A DNA stretch of 37,386 nucleotides from Phycisphaerae bacterium SM23_30 (lineage in GTDB: Bacteria; Planctomycetota; Phycisphaerae; Sedimentisphaerales; SM23-30): positions 1 through 37,386 of the forward strand of contig LJUC01000040.1 of NCBI GenBank assembly GCA_001303695.1. The letters run 5' to 3'. The notes beneath the pieces are model-generated. The model worked only from the letters and a program-made list of their open reading frames with translations, was not told where the DNA came from and ran no database searches. The position numbers were made by a program, and so were the translations under genes. Shown piece by piece: positions 7,919-15,347 of this stretch; the stretch's first letter is position 1, and each line of letters starts with the position of its first letter.

Positions 7919-8665
7919 TCAGCGCGGAAACAACTTCGATTGGATTATGTTCATCCGGGCCAAGCGATACTTCAAGGCCGTGGTCAGGCAGCCCAAACCA
8001 TACTTTACGCTGCGCTGAAAGTTTATCGACGAAGCCTCCGCGAAATATTTAGTGGGACAGCTCACTTCGGCAATCTGACAACCGGACCAGAGAATTTGGA
8101 CCAGCATTTGATTATCAAAAACGAAATCATCGGAATTATTTTCCAAGGGAAGCTTTTGCAGCAGTGCCCGGGAAAAGGCCCGATAGCCGCTGTGATATTC
8201 GGAAAGTTTGGCGCCGGTCATAATATTCTCGGCGAAGGTTAAAAAACGATTGGCAATGTATTTCCAGGCAGGCATGCCGCCTTTGAGGGCGTAGCCGCCC
8301 AGGATGCGCGAAGCCAACACGCAATGATAGAGCCCGTGGCCAATCATGGAGGCCATGGCCGGGATCAGTTTGGGGGTGTATTGATAATCCGGGTGCACCA
8401 TGATGATAATATCGCCGCCCGCTTGGAGGGCCAGCTTGTAACAGGTCTTCTGATTGGCGCCGTAACCTTGATTGTGAGGGTGTACGTGGACGATGGTGTT
8501 CGGTAAGGTGCGGGCGATGGCCACGGTATCGTCGTGGCTGGCGTCGTCCACGACAATCACCTGATCGACTATGTCCTGGGCCATTACTTCGTCATAGGTC
8601 TTTTGCAGGGTCTCGGCGGCATTAAAGGCCGGCATCACCACGACTACTTTTTTATCAGCAAACAT
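7919..8665 (-). CDS. Family 2 glycosyltransferase, dolichol-phosphate-mannose-synthase-like
   Basis: Probably transfers a sugar from a nucleotide donor to a lipid or glycan acceptor at the cytoplasmic face of the membrane. The start is ATG 8665 (248 residues), which has GAAGGA six bases upstream; an in-frame ATG at 8704 has no such site. The GT-A fold is clear: VVVVMPAFNAAETL at the N-terminus, VIVVDDASHDDT around residues 35-46, HNQGYGANQKTC, and MVHPDYQYTPKL, the place of the metal-binding motif. C-terminal GYRAFSRALL and NNSDDFVFDNQML are typical of the DPM1/undecaprenyl-type subgroup. No transmembrane helix is evident. The acceptor is unknown, and the neighbours do not reveal it. Confidence 0.88.
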   Translation of the reverse strand: MFADKKVVVVMPAFNAAETLQKTYDEVMAQDIVDQVIVVDDASHDDTVAIARTLPNTIVHVHPHNQGYGANQKTCYKLALQAGGDIIIMVHPDYQYTPKLIPAMASMIGHGLYHCVLASRILGGYALKGGMPAWKYIANRFLTFAENIMTGAKLSEYHSGYRAFSRALLQKLPLENNSDDFVFDNQMLVQILWSGCQIAEVSCPTKYFAEASSINFQRSVKYGLGCLTTALKYRLARMNIIQSKLFPR

Positions 8666-8761
8666 GTAACATCCTTCATCAGCATCCGGCCAACGGATGG
8701 GCATAAATTTATCTTACCTTGGTCCAGGTAGCCACAAATAACAACAAATTCATATAAACTA

Positions 8762-8790
8762 ATTTTAGTTGATAAAGGCTGCAAAATCAA
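8762..8790 (-). promoter_or_regulatory. Promoter for the GT2 gene
   Basis: On the minus strand TTGATT (8790-8785) and TAAAAT (8767-8762) are separated by 17 bases. The predicted leader to the ATG at 8665 is about 90 bases. Confidence 0.45.
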
Positions 8791-8851
8791 AGGAATATTT
8801 TATACCCTAACCAACCGATACTGGAAAATCATAGAAACAAAGGAGATAAAT

Positions 8852-8884
8852 ATGTTGAGCAAAATCCATCACCAGCAGAAATAA
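8852..8884 (+). CDS. Possible 10-codon peptide with a strong ribosome binding site
   Basis: ATG 8852 is preceded by AAAGGAG (8840-8846) at near-ideal spacing and encodes MLSKIHHQQK before TAA. An initiation site this good with so short a frame suggests either a leader peptide or the leftover start of a decayed gene. About 55 bases further on, AAAGCTT is repeated as an inverted pair (about 8938-8961), which could be an attenuator hairpin. No intact plus-strand gene follows, so decay is the simpler reading. Confidence 0.3.
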   Translation: MLSKIHHQQK

Positions 8885-9109
8885 TAAAAAATCAGACTAA
8901 CTGTATAACTTTGGTATTTGCGAGAAGATGATGATTAAAGCTTCGGTTCGCAAAAGCTTTCTCAGCTAGCCGGCCCCGACCCGCATTTTAGAAACGTTGA
9001 CCTGCCGGAAGGTTCATATTCGGGCCGGGATTACCGCGGACATTATATCCCCATCATCCCCAAAAGGGATATGTTCGTCGTCCACCGGCCGAAGGTGCCC
9101 CGAAGCGTA
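8885..9109 (+). pseudogene. Possible remnant: open frame without a start
   Basis: From 8939, after an in-frame TAA, a frame runs in-phase through SQLAGPDPHFRNVDLPEG and GRDYRGHYIPIIPKRD with protein-like composition, before entering the antisense of the next gene. It has no start codon near its beginning and no family I recognise. It may be a fragment of a decayed gene or chance. The rest of 8705-9109 holds only the GT2 promoter and the 10-codon frame described separately. Confidence 0.25.
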
Positions 9110-9535
9110 TCACCGCCAGGGCCAGGTATCGGGGCAAAGTCGCAGCCAATAGGTCGCCAAGATGCTGTAATCAAACAAATCCACGCGGCCGTTACCGCTC
9201 AGGTCGCCGACGGGGCTGCCGGTGGTTTTGAGCCAGTCCTGGGTAAAATAATAAAGGTCGATCAGATCGACGAGGCAAAAGCGTGTGCCGGGCCAAAAAC
9301 CGCCGGCCAGAATATAACTGCCCCCGGCCATGGTTCCGGCGTCGGGCTGGCCGACAGTACCGCTCAACTTGTAAGGCCCTCCGCTGGAAGTTCCCCCGCC
9401 CCCGTCGATGGTGTTCCAGCTTAGATCAAAACCTGCGCCGCTCTGGGCTTCAGCCGTATTAACTATTAACATAAAGGTTACCGCCAGGATGGCGGCAAAT
9501 GTTACATTTAATTTAGGCGTCCTTATCATATTCAT
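9110..9535 (-). CDS. Secreted protein with dockerin-like C-terminal repeats
   Basis: A 141-residue exported protein. Residues 1-30 form a signal peptide (NVTFAAILAVTFMLIVNTAEAQ). A short segment reads SGGPYKLSGTVGQPDAGTM then GGSYILAGGFWPG, a motif common to many planctomycete secreted proteins. The tail carries two related units, VDLIDLYYFTQDWL and GNGRVDLFDYSILATYWL, resembling the planctomycete dockerin-like calcium-binding repeat (DLxGNGxVDLxDxxxLAxxWL). Such tails are thought to mediate surface or complex association; that is family knowledge and not proven here. AGGA precedes the ATG by about 8 bases. It starts 52 bases after the larger secreted gene on the same strand, so they are probably co-transcribed. 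Confidence 0.82.
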   Translation of the reverse strand: MNMIRTPKLNVTFAAILAVTFMLIVNTAEAQSGAGFDLSWNTIDGGGGTSSGGPYKLSGTVGQPDAGTMAGGSYILAGGFWPGTRFCLVDLIDLYYFTQDWLKTTGSPVGDLSGNGRVDLFDYSILATYWLRLCPDTWPWR

Positions 9536-9587
9536 AGTATAATTCCTGTTTTATAACTTTACAACAAATTCTATAATTCCGGCGGAT

Positions 9588-11462
9588 TCACTTTTTAAGA
9601 TTTGCTTCAATTGCTTCGATTCTTTTGGTCAAGGTCTTTACTTGATCTTCTAATTTCTTTAGGGACTCATTTTTTTCTTTTACCACTTCCAACAGGTACA
9701 GGGAAACCAGCTCATACCTGACGTTTTCCGGGCGACCTTCGCTATCATAAACTACCAGGTTATTTAAGCCCGCCTGGTCAAAATCTTCGGCGATATAACC
9801 TATTTCTTCCCAATCATTGCCTTTCATATGAAATTTTTTGGGTTCAATTTTAAAAATCTTTTCAAAATTGTCTTGTAACGGTCGGATGTTTTCCTTGTAT
9901 CGGGCTGAGGACGTGGGGGCGAAAAGTTTACCGGTACTGTCCACCTTCACATAGGCCGAGGTCGCTCCTCCGCTGGTATTATAGAGACTGGGAGTATATA
10001 TTGCCCCTCCTCCGCTGGCAATGTTAACATTTCCGCCCCAGTAATTTAAATATAAGGTAGTTTCGTCTGTTACGCTGCTCTTGGCTTGAATTTCGTTATA
10101 ATCGAATGTTAAGTGATTGCTCGCGGCAAACCCGAAAATAATCGATCCGTCTGAGTTGGAACCTACGGTGGCATTGGAGTTAACATGAAAATCAGCGGCC
10201 GGAATATTCGTGCCGATCCCGACGTTGCCGTTCCTTATGATCGTCATCAGAGATGTAGCATGGCTAAAACTGTCGTTAATAATACCAAATCCCAATTCGT
10301 CTCCATATCCTGAAATAAAAAAGTATTTCTCATCCACAGGATGCATCGAACCCCCCAAAATCAATTTACCCGAGCCCTCACCTTCAACGAATAATATTGC
10401 GGATCCCGATGGACGGGTAACATGCAATTTCGTCCTGGGATTTTCGGTCCCAATGCCTACAAATCCATCATCATTGTGGGCCAGGTAAACATTACCGTCC
10501 GCCGTCGCCGCCAGAGCCGTTGCCGGATTGGTAACATACGTCCGGAAGGCAAAATCATATTGGGAATCAAGATTGGCCCTGCCTCCTTTATAGACGTCTT
10601 CCACCCCGTACGCCCAGGTGCCAAACGAGGAAATCCCTGGTTCGACTTCAAGGGTATATTTTTCATCGGCAAAAATTTCAATCGGCGTGCTGAGATAAAG
10701 CCAGTTCCATGAAAACCCAGATTTCACCGACATACTATCTGAATGTAAAAGCGCTCCTCCGGTACCTTCGCCGGAATATATGTTCACTGTCAAGGTATCA
10801 GATATATTATCTTGATAATATATTTCTATCCGGGTTAACTTTCCGGTAATGCCCGCCGTAAATGACTGCCATCCATATACGCCGCTGCCTAAAGTATCCC
10901 AATATGTATTTTCCTGATCTAAAGCCTCAATCGCACCCCCGGCGACCTCGAATCTCTCCGAGGGATTGAGGGTGCCGACGCCGACGTTGCCGGAAAGAGC
11001 TGCATACATATCATCACCGGCGACCGTCCAGTCATTATCACCACCTGAGTTCCGGGCATAAATTGCATAAGGTGTGGGAGTTACTTTTTGCCGCGGCGTC
11101 AGGGTGGTGTAGATGTTGGGATCGGCTAAAGGGCCCGGCCGCACGCCGATCTCCAGCCAGCGGGGATCTCCATTAAAAGCATCGGTGCCGAAATCCAGGG
11201 TTACGGTAAAAGTCCCGTTGGTTATTTCTCGGTTTTCCTTGGTGACGGTAGGCCCCACTTGGTATAAGGGGCTGGTCAAATTGGGATCGGCGAAAAGCTT
11301 AAACTCGAAGTCATATTTCCCCTTGGCCGGTGAGCCGGCGTCGGATAACCTGCCCTGATAGGTAAACGCCGTACCCATATCCTGCCCCCAGACGCTTTCG
11401 ATCAACATCAGGCCAAAAACCACCATCAGAAATAATACCATTAACTTTTTTCGAGTAGACAT
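9588..11462 (-). CDS. Secreted tail-fibre-like protein with C-terminal S74 intramolecular chaperone domain
   Basis: A 624-residue exported protein. Residues 1-26 are a signal peptide ending in SVWGQ. An immunoglobulin-like region (about 30-135) starts GTAFTYQGRLSDAG. A middle module (about 180-310) with WQSFTAG and a lectin-like look is flanked by repeated GNVGVGTLNP, GFVGIGTENP and GNVGIGTNIP units, which are typical of trimeric fibre-like proteins. The C-terminus is a peptidase S74 domain beginning at SARYKENI (about residue 519), with the Ser and Lys expected for self-cleavage, and ending in a coiled coil of about 30 residues. In phage tail spikes this domain trimerises the stalk and then cuts itself off. 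GGAGG lies 10 bases before the ATG. A bacterial surface fibre is the likely role. Confidence 0.85.
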   Translation of the reverse strand: MSTRKKLMVLFLMVVFGLMLIESVWGQDMGTAFTYQGRLSDAGSPAKGKYDFEFKLFADPNLTSPLYQVGPTVTKENREITNGTFTVTLDFGTDAFNGDPRWLEIGVRPGPLADPNIYTTLTPRQKVTPTPYAIYARNSGGDNDWTVAGDDMYAALSGNVGVGTLNPSERFEVAGGAIEALDQENTYWDTLGSGVYGWQSFTAGITGKLTRIEIYYQDNISDTLTVNIYSGEGTGGALLHSDSMSVKSGFSWNWLYLSTPIEIFADEKYTLEVEPGISSFGTWAYGVEDVYKGGRANLDSQYDFAFRTYVTNPATALAATADGNVYLAHNDDGFVGIGTENPRTKLHVTRPSGSAILFVEGEGSGKLILGGSMHPVDEKYFFISGYGDELGFGIINDSFSHATSLMTIIRNGNVGIGTNIPAADFHVNSNATVGSNSDGSIIFGFAASNHLTFDYNEIQAKSSVTDETTLYLNYWGGNVNIASGGGAIYTPSLYNTSGGATSAYVKVDSTGKLFAPTSSARYKENIRPLQDNFEKIFKIEPKKFHMKGNDWEEIGYIAEDFDQAGLNNLVVYDSEGRPENVRYELVSLYLLEVVKEKNESLKKLEDQVKTLTKRIEAIEANLKK

Positions 11463-11541
11463 AATATGGTGCCTCCATTTAGGTTTAATTTTTTTCTCTG
11501 TTTCTCTTGCCTTTCGGTATCGAGAGTGCCACGATATTCAA

Positions 11542-11569
11542 CCATGTGAGGAACTTCAATGCCCCTCAC
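11542..11569 (-). ncRNA. Group II intron domain VI and 3' end
   Basis: Directly after domain V, GTGAGG and CCTCAC pair around GGCATTGAAGTT, followed by ATGG. The position fits domain VI, which carries the branch-point adenosine; the exact branch base and the 3' splice junction cannot be fixed from sequence alone. Confidence 0.65.
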
Positions 11570-11570
11570 A

Positions 11571-11603
11571 GAACCGGACTTGAAGATTTCCCTCATCCGG
11601 CTC
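11571..11603 (-). ncRNA. Group II intron domain V hairpin
   Basis: The minus-strand RNA starts GAGCCGGA and ends TCCGGTTC, forming an 8-bp lower stem that contains the AGC catalytic triad. A 5-bp upper stem (TGAGG/CTTCA) carries a GAAA-type loop, and a 2-base bulge (AG) sits on the 3' side. This is the standard domain V architecture at 33 bases against the usual 34. Confidence 0.82.
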
Positions 11604-12013
11604 TTCAGTAAAACTCACGTCACCGGCGACAGCGTATATAAGTTGTGCACAATCGTTCCAATATGAGGGCTAATCTTGTCGGCGTTATGTTTGCCATTTC
11701 AGCGTACGGCATAAACCTCCTCATCCCTCGGCGTTTTACAGCTAACCCCTTCGAGTGAGCCACACGCTCCACCGGGCATTACCCCGGCTACGCCTCTAAT
11801 ACGGGTTAGTCCGACTACCATATCGCCATACCTCCGCCTTGCCTCTTCAGCTTGTTGGAAGCTTCTTTGGGAACGATATGGTTCTCCCAAGTTCCGACGC
11901 AAACAGTTCGATTACCTGCCATGGCCTCAGACCCGGCACGCCGCTGACACACTCACCTTTAGCATCTCCTCTTCGATGCAGCTTGAATTTTAGGAAAAAC
12001 ACATCGCCTGCAC

Positions 12014-12264
12014 CCTGATAATAAAAAGGGCCGGTTCGGCATCACAATGGTATAATTAAACGGTCTGTGATATCAAAAGATGCTGGATAATATGATATAC
12101 TAAATAATCATCCAGTATATCAAATGGCAGGCCCATGTCAAAGTTAATATGCGTCGCCCCTGATCTAACCGACGGGAAATAAACTATAAATATTTATACA
12201 GCAAGCACTTATAGCATTACATGATCGCCTTAACGCTACTTTTATATCTAAATCCTCCCTTGCC
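12014..12264. other. Intergenic DNA between intron remnant and mtnP promoter
   Basis: AT-rich and gene-free. An imperfect palindrome occurs at about 12083-12117: CTGGAT and ATCCAG enclose ATGAT and ATCAT. It could be an operator or a decayed repeat; nothing else is visible. The stretch between 11463 and 11541 also holds nothing I can name. Confidence 0.4.
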
Positions 12265-12293
12265 TTGCTCTGTTTCGATAACTACATTATAAT
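12265..12293 (+). promoter_or_regulatory. Promoter for mtnP
   Basis: TTGCTC (12265-12270) and a perfect TATAAT (12288-12293) are separated by 17 bases. Transcription would start near 12300, just upstream of the AAGGAG ribosome binding site at 12308-12313. Confidence 0.55.
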
Positions 12294-12320
12294 CACATCG
12301 ACCAGAAAAGGAGAATGCTT

Positions 12321-13211
12321 GTGAAGAAAAAACCACCACGTTTAGGCATCATCGGCGGAACCGGTCTGGGCCAGGTGCTTACTCAGCAAACTACCGGCAC
12401 CGAAGAAGATTTGGATACTCCATTTGGCAGTCCCTCCGGCCCTATCATCACCACGGAATGGCACTCAGTTCCGATCGCTTTTATAGCCCGACACGGCCGC
12501 GGACACCTGCTTAATCCTTCTTCAGTCCCCTATCGAGCCAACATCCACGCTCTCAAACAGCTTGGCGTCACTCACATTATCGCCAGTGGGGCTTGTGGCT
12601 CATTGGTCGAGCATATCGAACCACGGCACCTGGTGATACCCGATCAAGTTATTGACAAAACCTTTAAGCGAGCCAGCAGTTTTTTCGACGGCGATCTGGC
12701 CATCCACGTCGATTTTGCTTATCCTTTTTGTGAGAAATTGCGTCAATTATTGCTTTCTGCCGCAGCCAATATTGATACTAAAGTGCACGACTCGGGCACC
12801 TACATTTGCATGGAAGGACCCCAATTTTCTACCCGTGCCGAGTCTTTACTGTACCGTTCATGGTCGGCCCACCTGGTGGGCATGACCTGTATGCCTGAAG
12901 CCAAACTCGCCCGTGAGGCCGAAATTTGCTATGCAATGGTTGCTCTGGCTACCGACTACGATTGTTGGAAGCCTCATCCCGGCGATACCGACAAGCATGC
13001 CTTAATGAATGAAATCATCGGCCACGTCAATGCGACTACGGAAAATGCCTTCAAGCTAATTTCTCAAGCAGTGATGAATGCCGGATCCCTTTTGGAAGCA
13101 AAATGCGAACATCATCAAGCCCTGGAGTTGGGTATATGGTCCGATAAAAGCGAGGTTACCGACCCTGTCCTGGAAAAATACAGACTACTTATCGAAAAAT
13201 ATATTATTTAA
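12321..13211 (+). CDS. mtnP: S-methyl-5'-thioadenosine phosphorylase
   Basis: Phosphorolytically splits 5'-methylthioadenosine to adenine and 5-methylthioribose 1-phosphate, starting methionine salvage. I choose the GTG at 12321 (296 residues): AAGGAG at 12308-12313 is spaced 7 bases from it but only 1 base from the ATG at 12315. Seen: the phosphate-binding IIGGTGLGQ at the N-terminus, ARHGRGH, YRANIHAL, SGACGSL, the substrate segment CMEGPQFSTRAES, and MTCMPEAKLAREAEICYAM followed by ATDYDCW. The last two segments are typical of methylthioadenosine phosphorylase rather than guanosine/inosine-type PNP. No other salvage genes (mtnA and so on) are in the window. Confidence 0.92.
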   Translation: MKKKPPRLGIIGGTGLGQVLTQQTTGTEEDLDTPFGSPSGPIITTEWHSVPIAFIARHGRGHLLNPSSVPYRANIHALKQLGVTHIIASGACGSLVEHIEPRHLVIPDQVIDKTFKRASSFFDGDLAIHVDFAYPFCEKLRQLLLSAAANIDTKVHDSGTYICMEGPQFSTRAESLLYRSWSAHLVGMTCMPEAKLAREAEICYAMVALATDYDCWKPHPGDTDKHALMNEIIGHVNATTENAFKLISQAVMNAGSLLEAKCEHHQALELGIWSDKSEVTDPVLEKYRLLIEKYII

Positions 13212-13476
13212 ATTTTGAAAAATATTGTAACTTATTTTCAATAATGCACTTATGAAAAACTTGCCCCATTATGGGCTGGCCTCACCTTAAACATTTGGCC
13301 AAAATCGGCGTAGATATGACTTCGAGAATATATATCAATTCTATATAACCGGAATAATCTTCACTATCACTATAGTCTCTATTATCCTTAAATTCCAAAT
13401 AATCCTTCGATTCCGACCTTCTGTAATTAAAGTAACTTTTTTTTTGCAAAATACTGACATTTATATAGTTAAAGCA

Positions 13477-13506
13477 TTGACCTGTTTTTTAAAAAACCGT
13501 TAAAAT
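13477..13506 (+). promoter_or_regulatory. Promoter of the candidate small RNA
   Basis: TTGACC (13477-13482) and TAAAAT (13501-13506), each one base off consensus, are separated by 18 bases. The predicted start is about 13513. Confidence 0.55.
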
Positions 13507-13512
13507 ACTATT

Positions 13513-13586
13513 AGAAGCGTTTGTTTTCCTTTCGCGGCGCTTCCGCCGAACGGTCGTTTCACCCCTTGCGACCGTCGGCTATTTTT
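13513..13586 (+). ncRNA. Candidate small RNA, about 74 nt
   Basis: A free-standing transcription unit with no coding frame. From the predicted start, hairpin 1 pairs GAAGCG (13514-13519) with CGCTTC (13538-13543) around an 18-base loop rich in U and C (UUUUCCUUUC). Hairpin 2 pairs GCCG-A-ACGGTCG (13545-13556) with CGACCGT-CGGC (13569-13579), 11 bp with one bulged A, and is followed by TATTTTT: a convincing intrinsic terminator. The U/C-rich loop is complementary to GAAAGGA-type ribosome binding sites, so a translation-repressing sRNA is a reasonable guess. It matches no RNA family I recognise. The neighbouring genes converge on it, so it is not a leader of either. Confidence 0.5.
13545..13586 (+). 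terminator. Intrinsic terminator of the candidate sRNA
   Basis: An 11-bp GC-rich stem (GCCG-A-ACGGTCG with CGACCGTCGGC, one bulge) has a 12-base loop and is followed by TATTTTT on the plus strand. No T-tract follows it on the minus strand, so it acts in the plus direction. It could also stop any read-through from mtnP. Confidence 0.65.
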
Positions 13587-13649
13587 CCCGTGCAAAATCC
13601 AGACAGGTCGGTGTATTTAGCATTTTTCGTTATTAATGATTGGCCTTTC

Positions 13650-14195
13650 TCACACAAAGCCTGCCTCATGCTTTAACAAGCGGCCTTTGAGCCCTACTCC
13701 GCCAGGTGCTGAATACCCACCCAATGATCCGTTCGCTTTTACTACTCGATGACATGGTATTACCAAGGGGGCTCGATTTCGGGCCATGACCATGCCCACT
13801 GCCCGGGCCGCACCCGGACTACCCACCTGCCGGGCTATCTCTCCATAACATATTGTTTGCCCAAGTTTTACGATGGAACACCGACGTAAAACCGCTCGTC
13901 CAAAATCACCGGCCCATGATATATCCACTTGGCAATTAAATTCCACCTTACTTCCCCGAAAATAATCTACTATGGATTTCTGGAGACCGGTTAGAAGTGC
14001 TGCATCATGCTTTGCCAAAGGAAATTCAAAAGCGATTCGATTGACCACGGCAGACTTTTTATCCATCGGCATTATCACGCGACATAACCTCGTCCCCTGA
14101 CAGACAACAGCCAAGTGTCCCCAACTCGTATTCACCAATGCGTAGTAATATTTGTCAGAAACAGGTGGTTTTGTTCTCACCAGTTTAATCGCCAT
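13650..14195 (-). CDS. ogt: Methylated-DNA-protein-cysteine methyltransferase
   Basis: Removes alkyl groups from O6-alkylguanine or O4-alkylthymine in DNA by irreversible transfer to its own cysteine. The 181-residue protein has an N-terminal ribonuclease-H-like domain and a C-terminal DNA-binding domain with the acceptor Cys148 in VIPCHRVV, preceded by GEIARQVGSPGAARAVGMVMARN (helix-turn-helix and the Arg finger region) and followed by GSLGGYSAPGG and GLKGRLLKHE. A GGGAG ribosome binding site lies 8 bases before the ATG. It is about 75 bases downstream of the FixJ-like regulator on the same strand, but no Ada-type activator domain is present, so control by adaptive response is not indicated. 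Confidence 0.95.
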   Translation of the reverse strand: MAIKLVRTKPPVSDKYYYALVNTSWGHLAVVCQGTRLCRVIMPMDKKSAVVNRIAFEFPLAKHDAALLTGLQKSIVDYFRGSKVEFNCQVDISWAGDFGRAVLRRCSIVKLGQTICYGEIARQVGSPGAARAVGMVMARNRAPLVIPCHRVVKANGSLGGYSAPGGVGLKGRLLKHEAGFV

Positions 14196-14269
14196 GAAAA
14201 GCTCCCGTAATTCTTTTTCAGCGCAACGGAATTCCTCTCATCTTTATTACATTTGACATGTAAAAAATA

Positions 14270-14884
14270 CTATTCGGTGATCCCGGCCTTGGTGGCCATC
14301 TTCACTAATTCAGCAACAGATTCCGCCTTCATCTTTTCCATCACCCGAGCTCGGTGGAATTCCACTGTTTTCTGTTTGATGCCAAGATCGTAGGCAATCA
14401 TTTTGTTAGCCTTGCCAGCGACGACCAGGTCCATAACCTGACGTTCTCTGGTCGTCAGGGTGGCCAAACGAGCGGCAATGGTTTTCCGTTCTCTTTGTTC
14501 TTGGCGGATTTGGGCATCCTTGTGGATAGCCTTTTGGATACGCTCCAGCAGAACCTGATCCCGGAAGGGTTTTTCGATAAAATCGATCGCTCCCATTTTC
14601 ACCGTCTGGACCGCCATAGGAACATCGCCGTGACCGCTGATCATGATGATCGGTATGTTGATTTTACTTTTATAAAGGAACTCCTGAAGCTCCAGGCCGC
14701 TCATGCCGGGCATACGAACGTCGAGCACCAAACAGCCCGGTTGGGCCGGATCAAAAGCATCGAGAAACTCCTGGGCCGAAGCAAAGGTTTCCACATTTAG
14801 CCCCACAGACCTTATTGATATGCGTAATCCATCGCGTACGGCTTGATCGTTATCAACGACATAGACCGTCGGTTCAGCTTCCAT
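14270..14884 (-). CDS. FixJ-family two-component response regulator
   Basis: A 204-residue transcription regulator. The receiver domain (about 5-120) has the acidic pocket DNDQ near residue 11, the phosphorylation site Asp55 in LVLDVRMPG, and Lys105 in FIEKPF. A linker follows, then a LuxR/FixJ-type helix-turn-helix (about 137-190: LTTRERQVMDLVVAGKAN, then IKQKTVEFHRARVMEKM). All phosphotransfer residues are intact. No histidine kinase lies in the window, so it is an orphan here. The ribosome binding site is weak (GGTGA). It may be co-transcribed with ogt. The FixJ/TodT subgroup assignment is good; the target genes are unknown. Confidence 0.93.
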   Translation of the reverse strand: MEAEPTVYVVDNDQAVRDGLRISIRSVGLNVETFASAQEFLDAFDPAQPGCLVLDVRMPGMSGLELQEFLYKSKINIPIIMISGHGDVPMAVQTVKMGAIDFIEKPFRDQVLLERIQKAIHKDAQIRQEQRERKTIAARLATLTTRERQVMDLVVAGKANKMIAYDLGIKQKTVEFHRARVMEKMKAESVAELVKMATKAGITE

Positions 14885-15347
14885 GATTTCACCCGACCTT
14901 CCTGCATTACTTTATTACGATTTCCTTGACCGTAAGTATAAGTTTTGTGCTGAAACTTAAGTTTTACAAAATTGAGGAAGCGAAAAATAATCCGCAAGAT
15001 CTGTATATTAATCTGCCAGTTTAGCTTTTTCATGAAAACCATTTTATGACTATAAATTAATTAATCCCACCCAAGAAGGCAAGAAAAAACCACAGGTCCG
15101 ATCTGTAAGTATTAAATACCTCCGGAAGGCTGCAATTAATATCATCAACACGACTAATTAAGATTACCAATTTGCCAATTTCCGATGTGCCTGGAACAGA
15201 ATTCTCAGCGCCTGCTAATGGTGGGCCCAATTTCTGTTTGATAAAATTTTTTCCATTTTGGCACTGCTATTATGGACAAGGTGAGTTTTTTCAGTAGTTT
15301 AGAATATAACTTCTGTTTTTCCAGGTACTTATCCTTTGGCCAAGCAG
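14885..15347. other. Intergenic DNA, nothing recognised
   Basis: 463 bases of AT-rich DNA upstream of the response regulator and downstream of the phosphatase gene. I see no promoter better than chance, no hairpin with a T-tract and no convincing small gene. A 30-codon frame beginning at about 15272 has no ribosome binding site. Confidence 0.5.

Larger units (their letters stand above)
11542..12013 (-). mobile_element. ORF-less group II intron remnant
   Basis: On the minus strand the element begins with GTGCAGGCG at 12013, close to the GUGYG start of group II introns, and ends at domain VI near 11542. Between them is domain I-like sequence, including a GGAACTTGGGAGAACC stretch at about 11900-11880 that I associate with bacterial group II introns, then domain V (11603-11571) and domain VI. 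No reverse transcriptase/maturase gene is present. The small minus-strand frame at 11699-11902 is intron RNA sequence and I do not call it a gene. Just upstream on the minus strand is GCCG-AAC-CGGC followed by a T-run (about 12023-12039), reminiscent of the terminator targets of group IIC introns. The exact ends are inferred. Confidence 0.7.

Noticed and set aside
9071-9424. Plus-strand frame of 117 codons
   Set aside because: Most of it is antisense to the dockerin-tailed secreted protein; only the part before 9110 may be a gene remnant.
11699-11902. Minus-strand frame of 67 codons beginning MRRNLGEPYRSQ
   Set aside because: It lies inside the group II intron RNA; its composition follows from RNA structure, and similar frames are commonly mis-annotated there.
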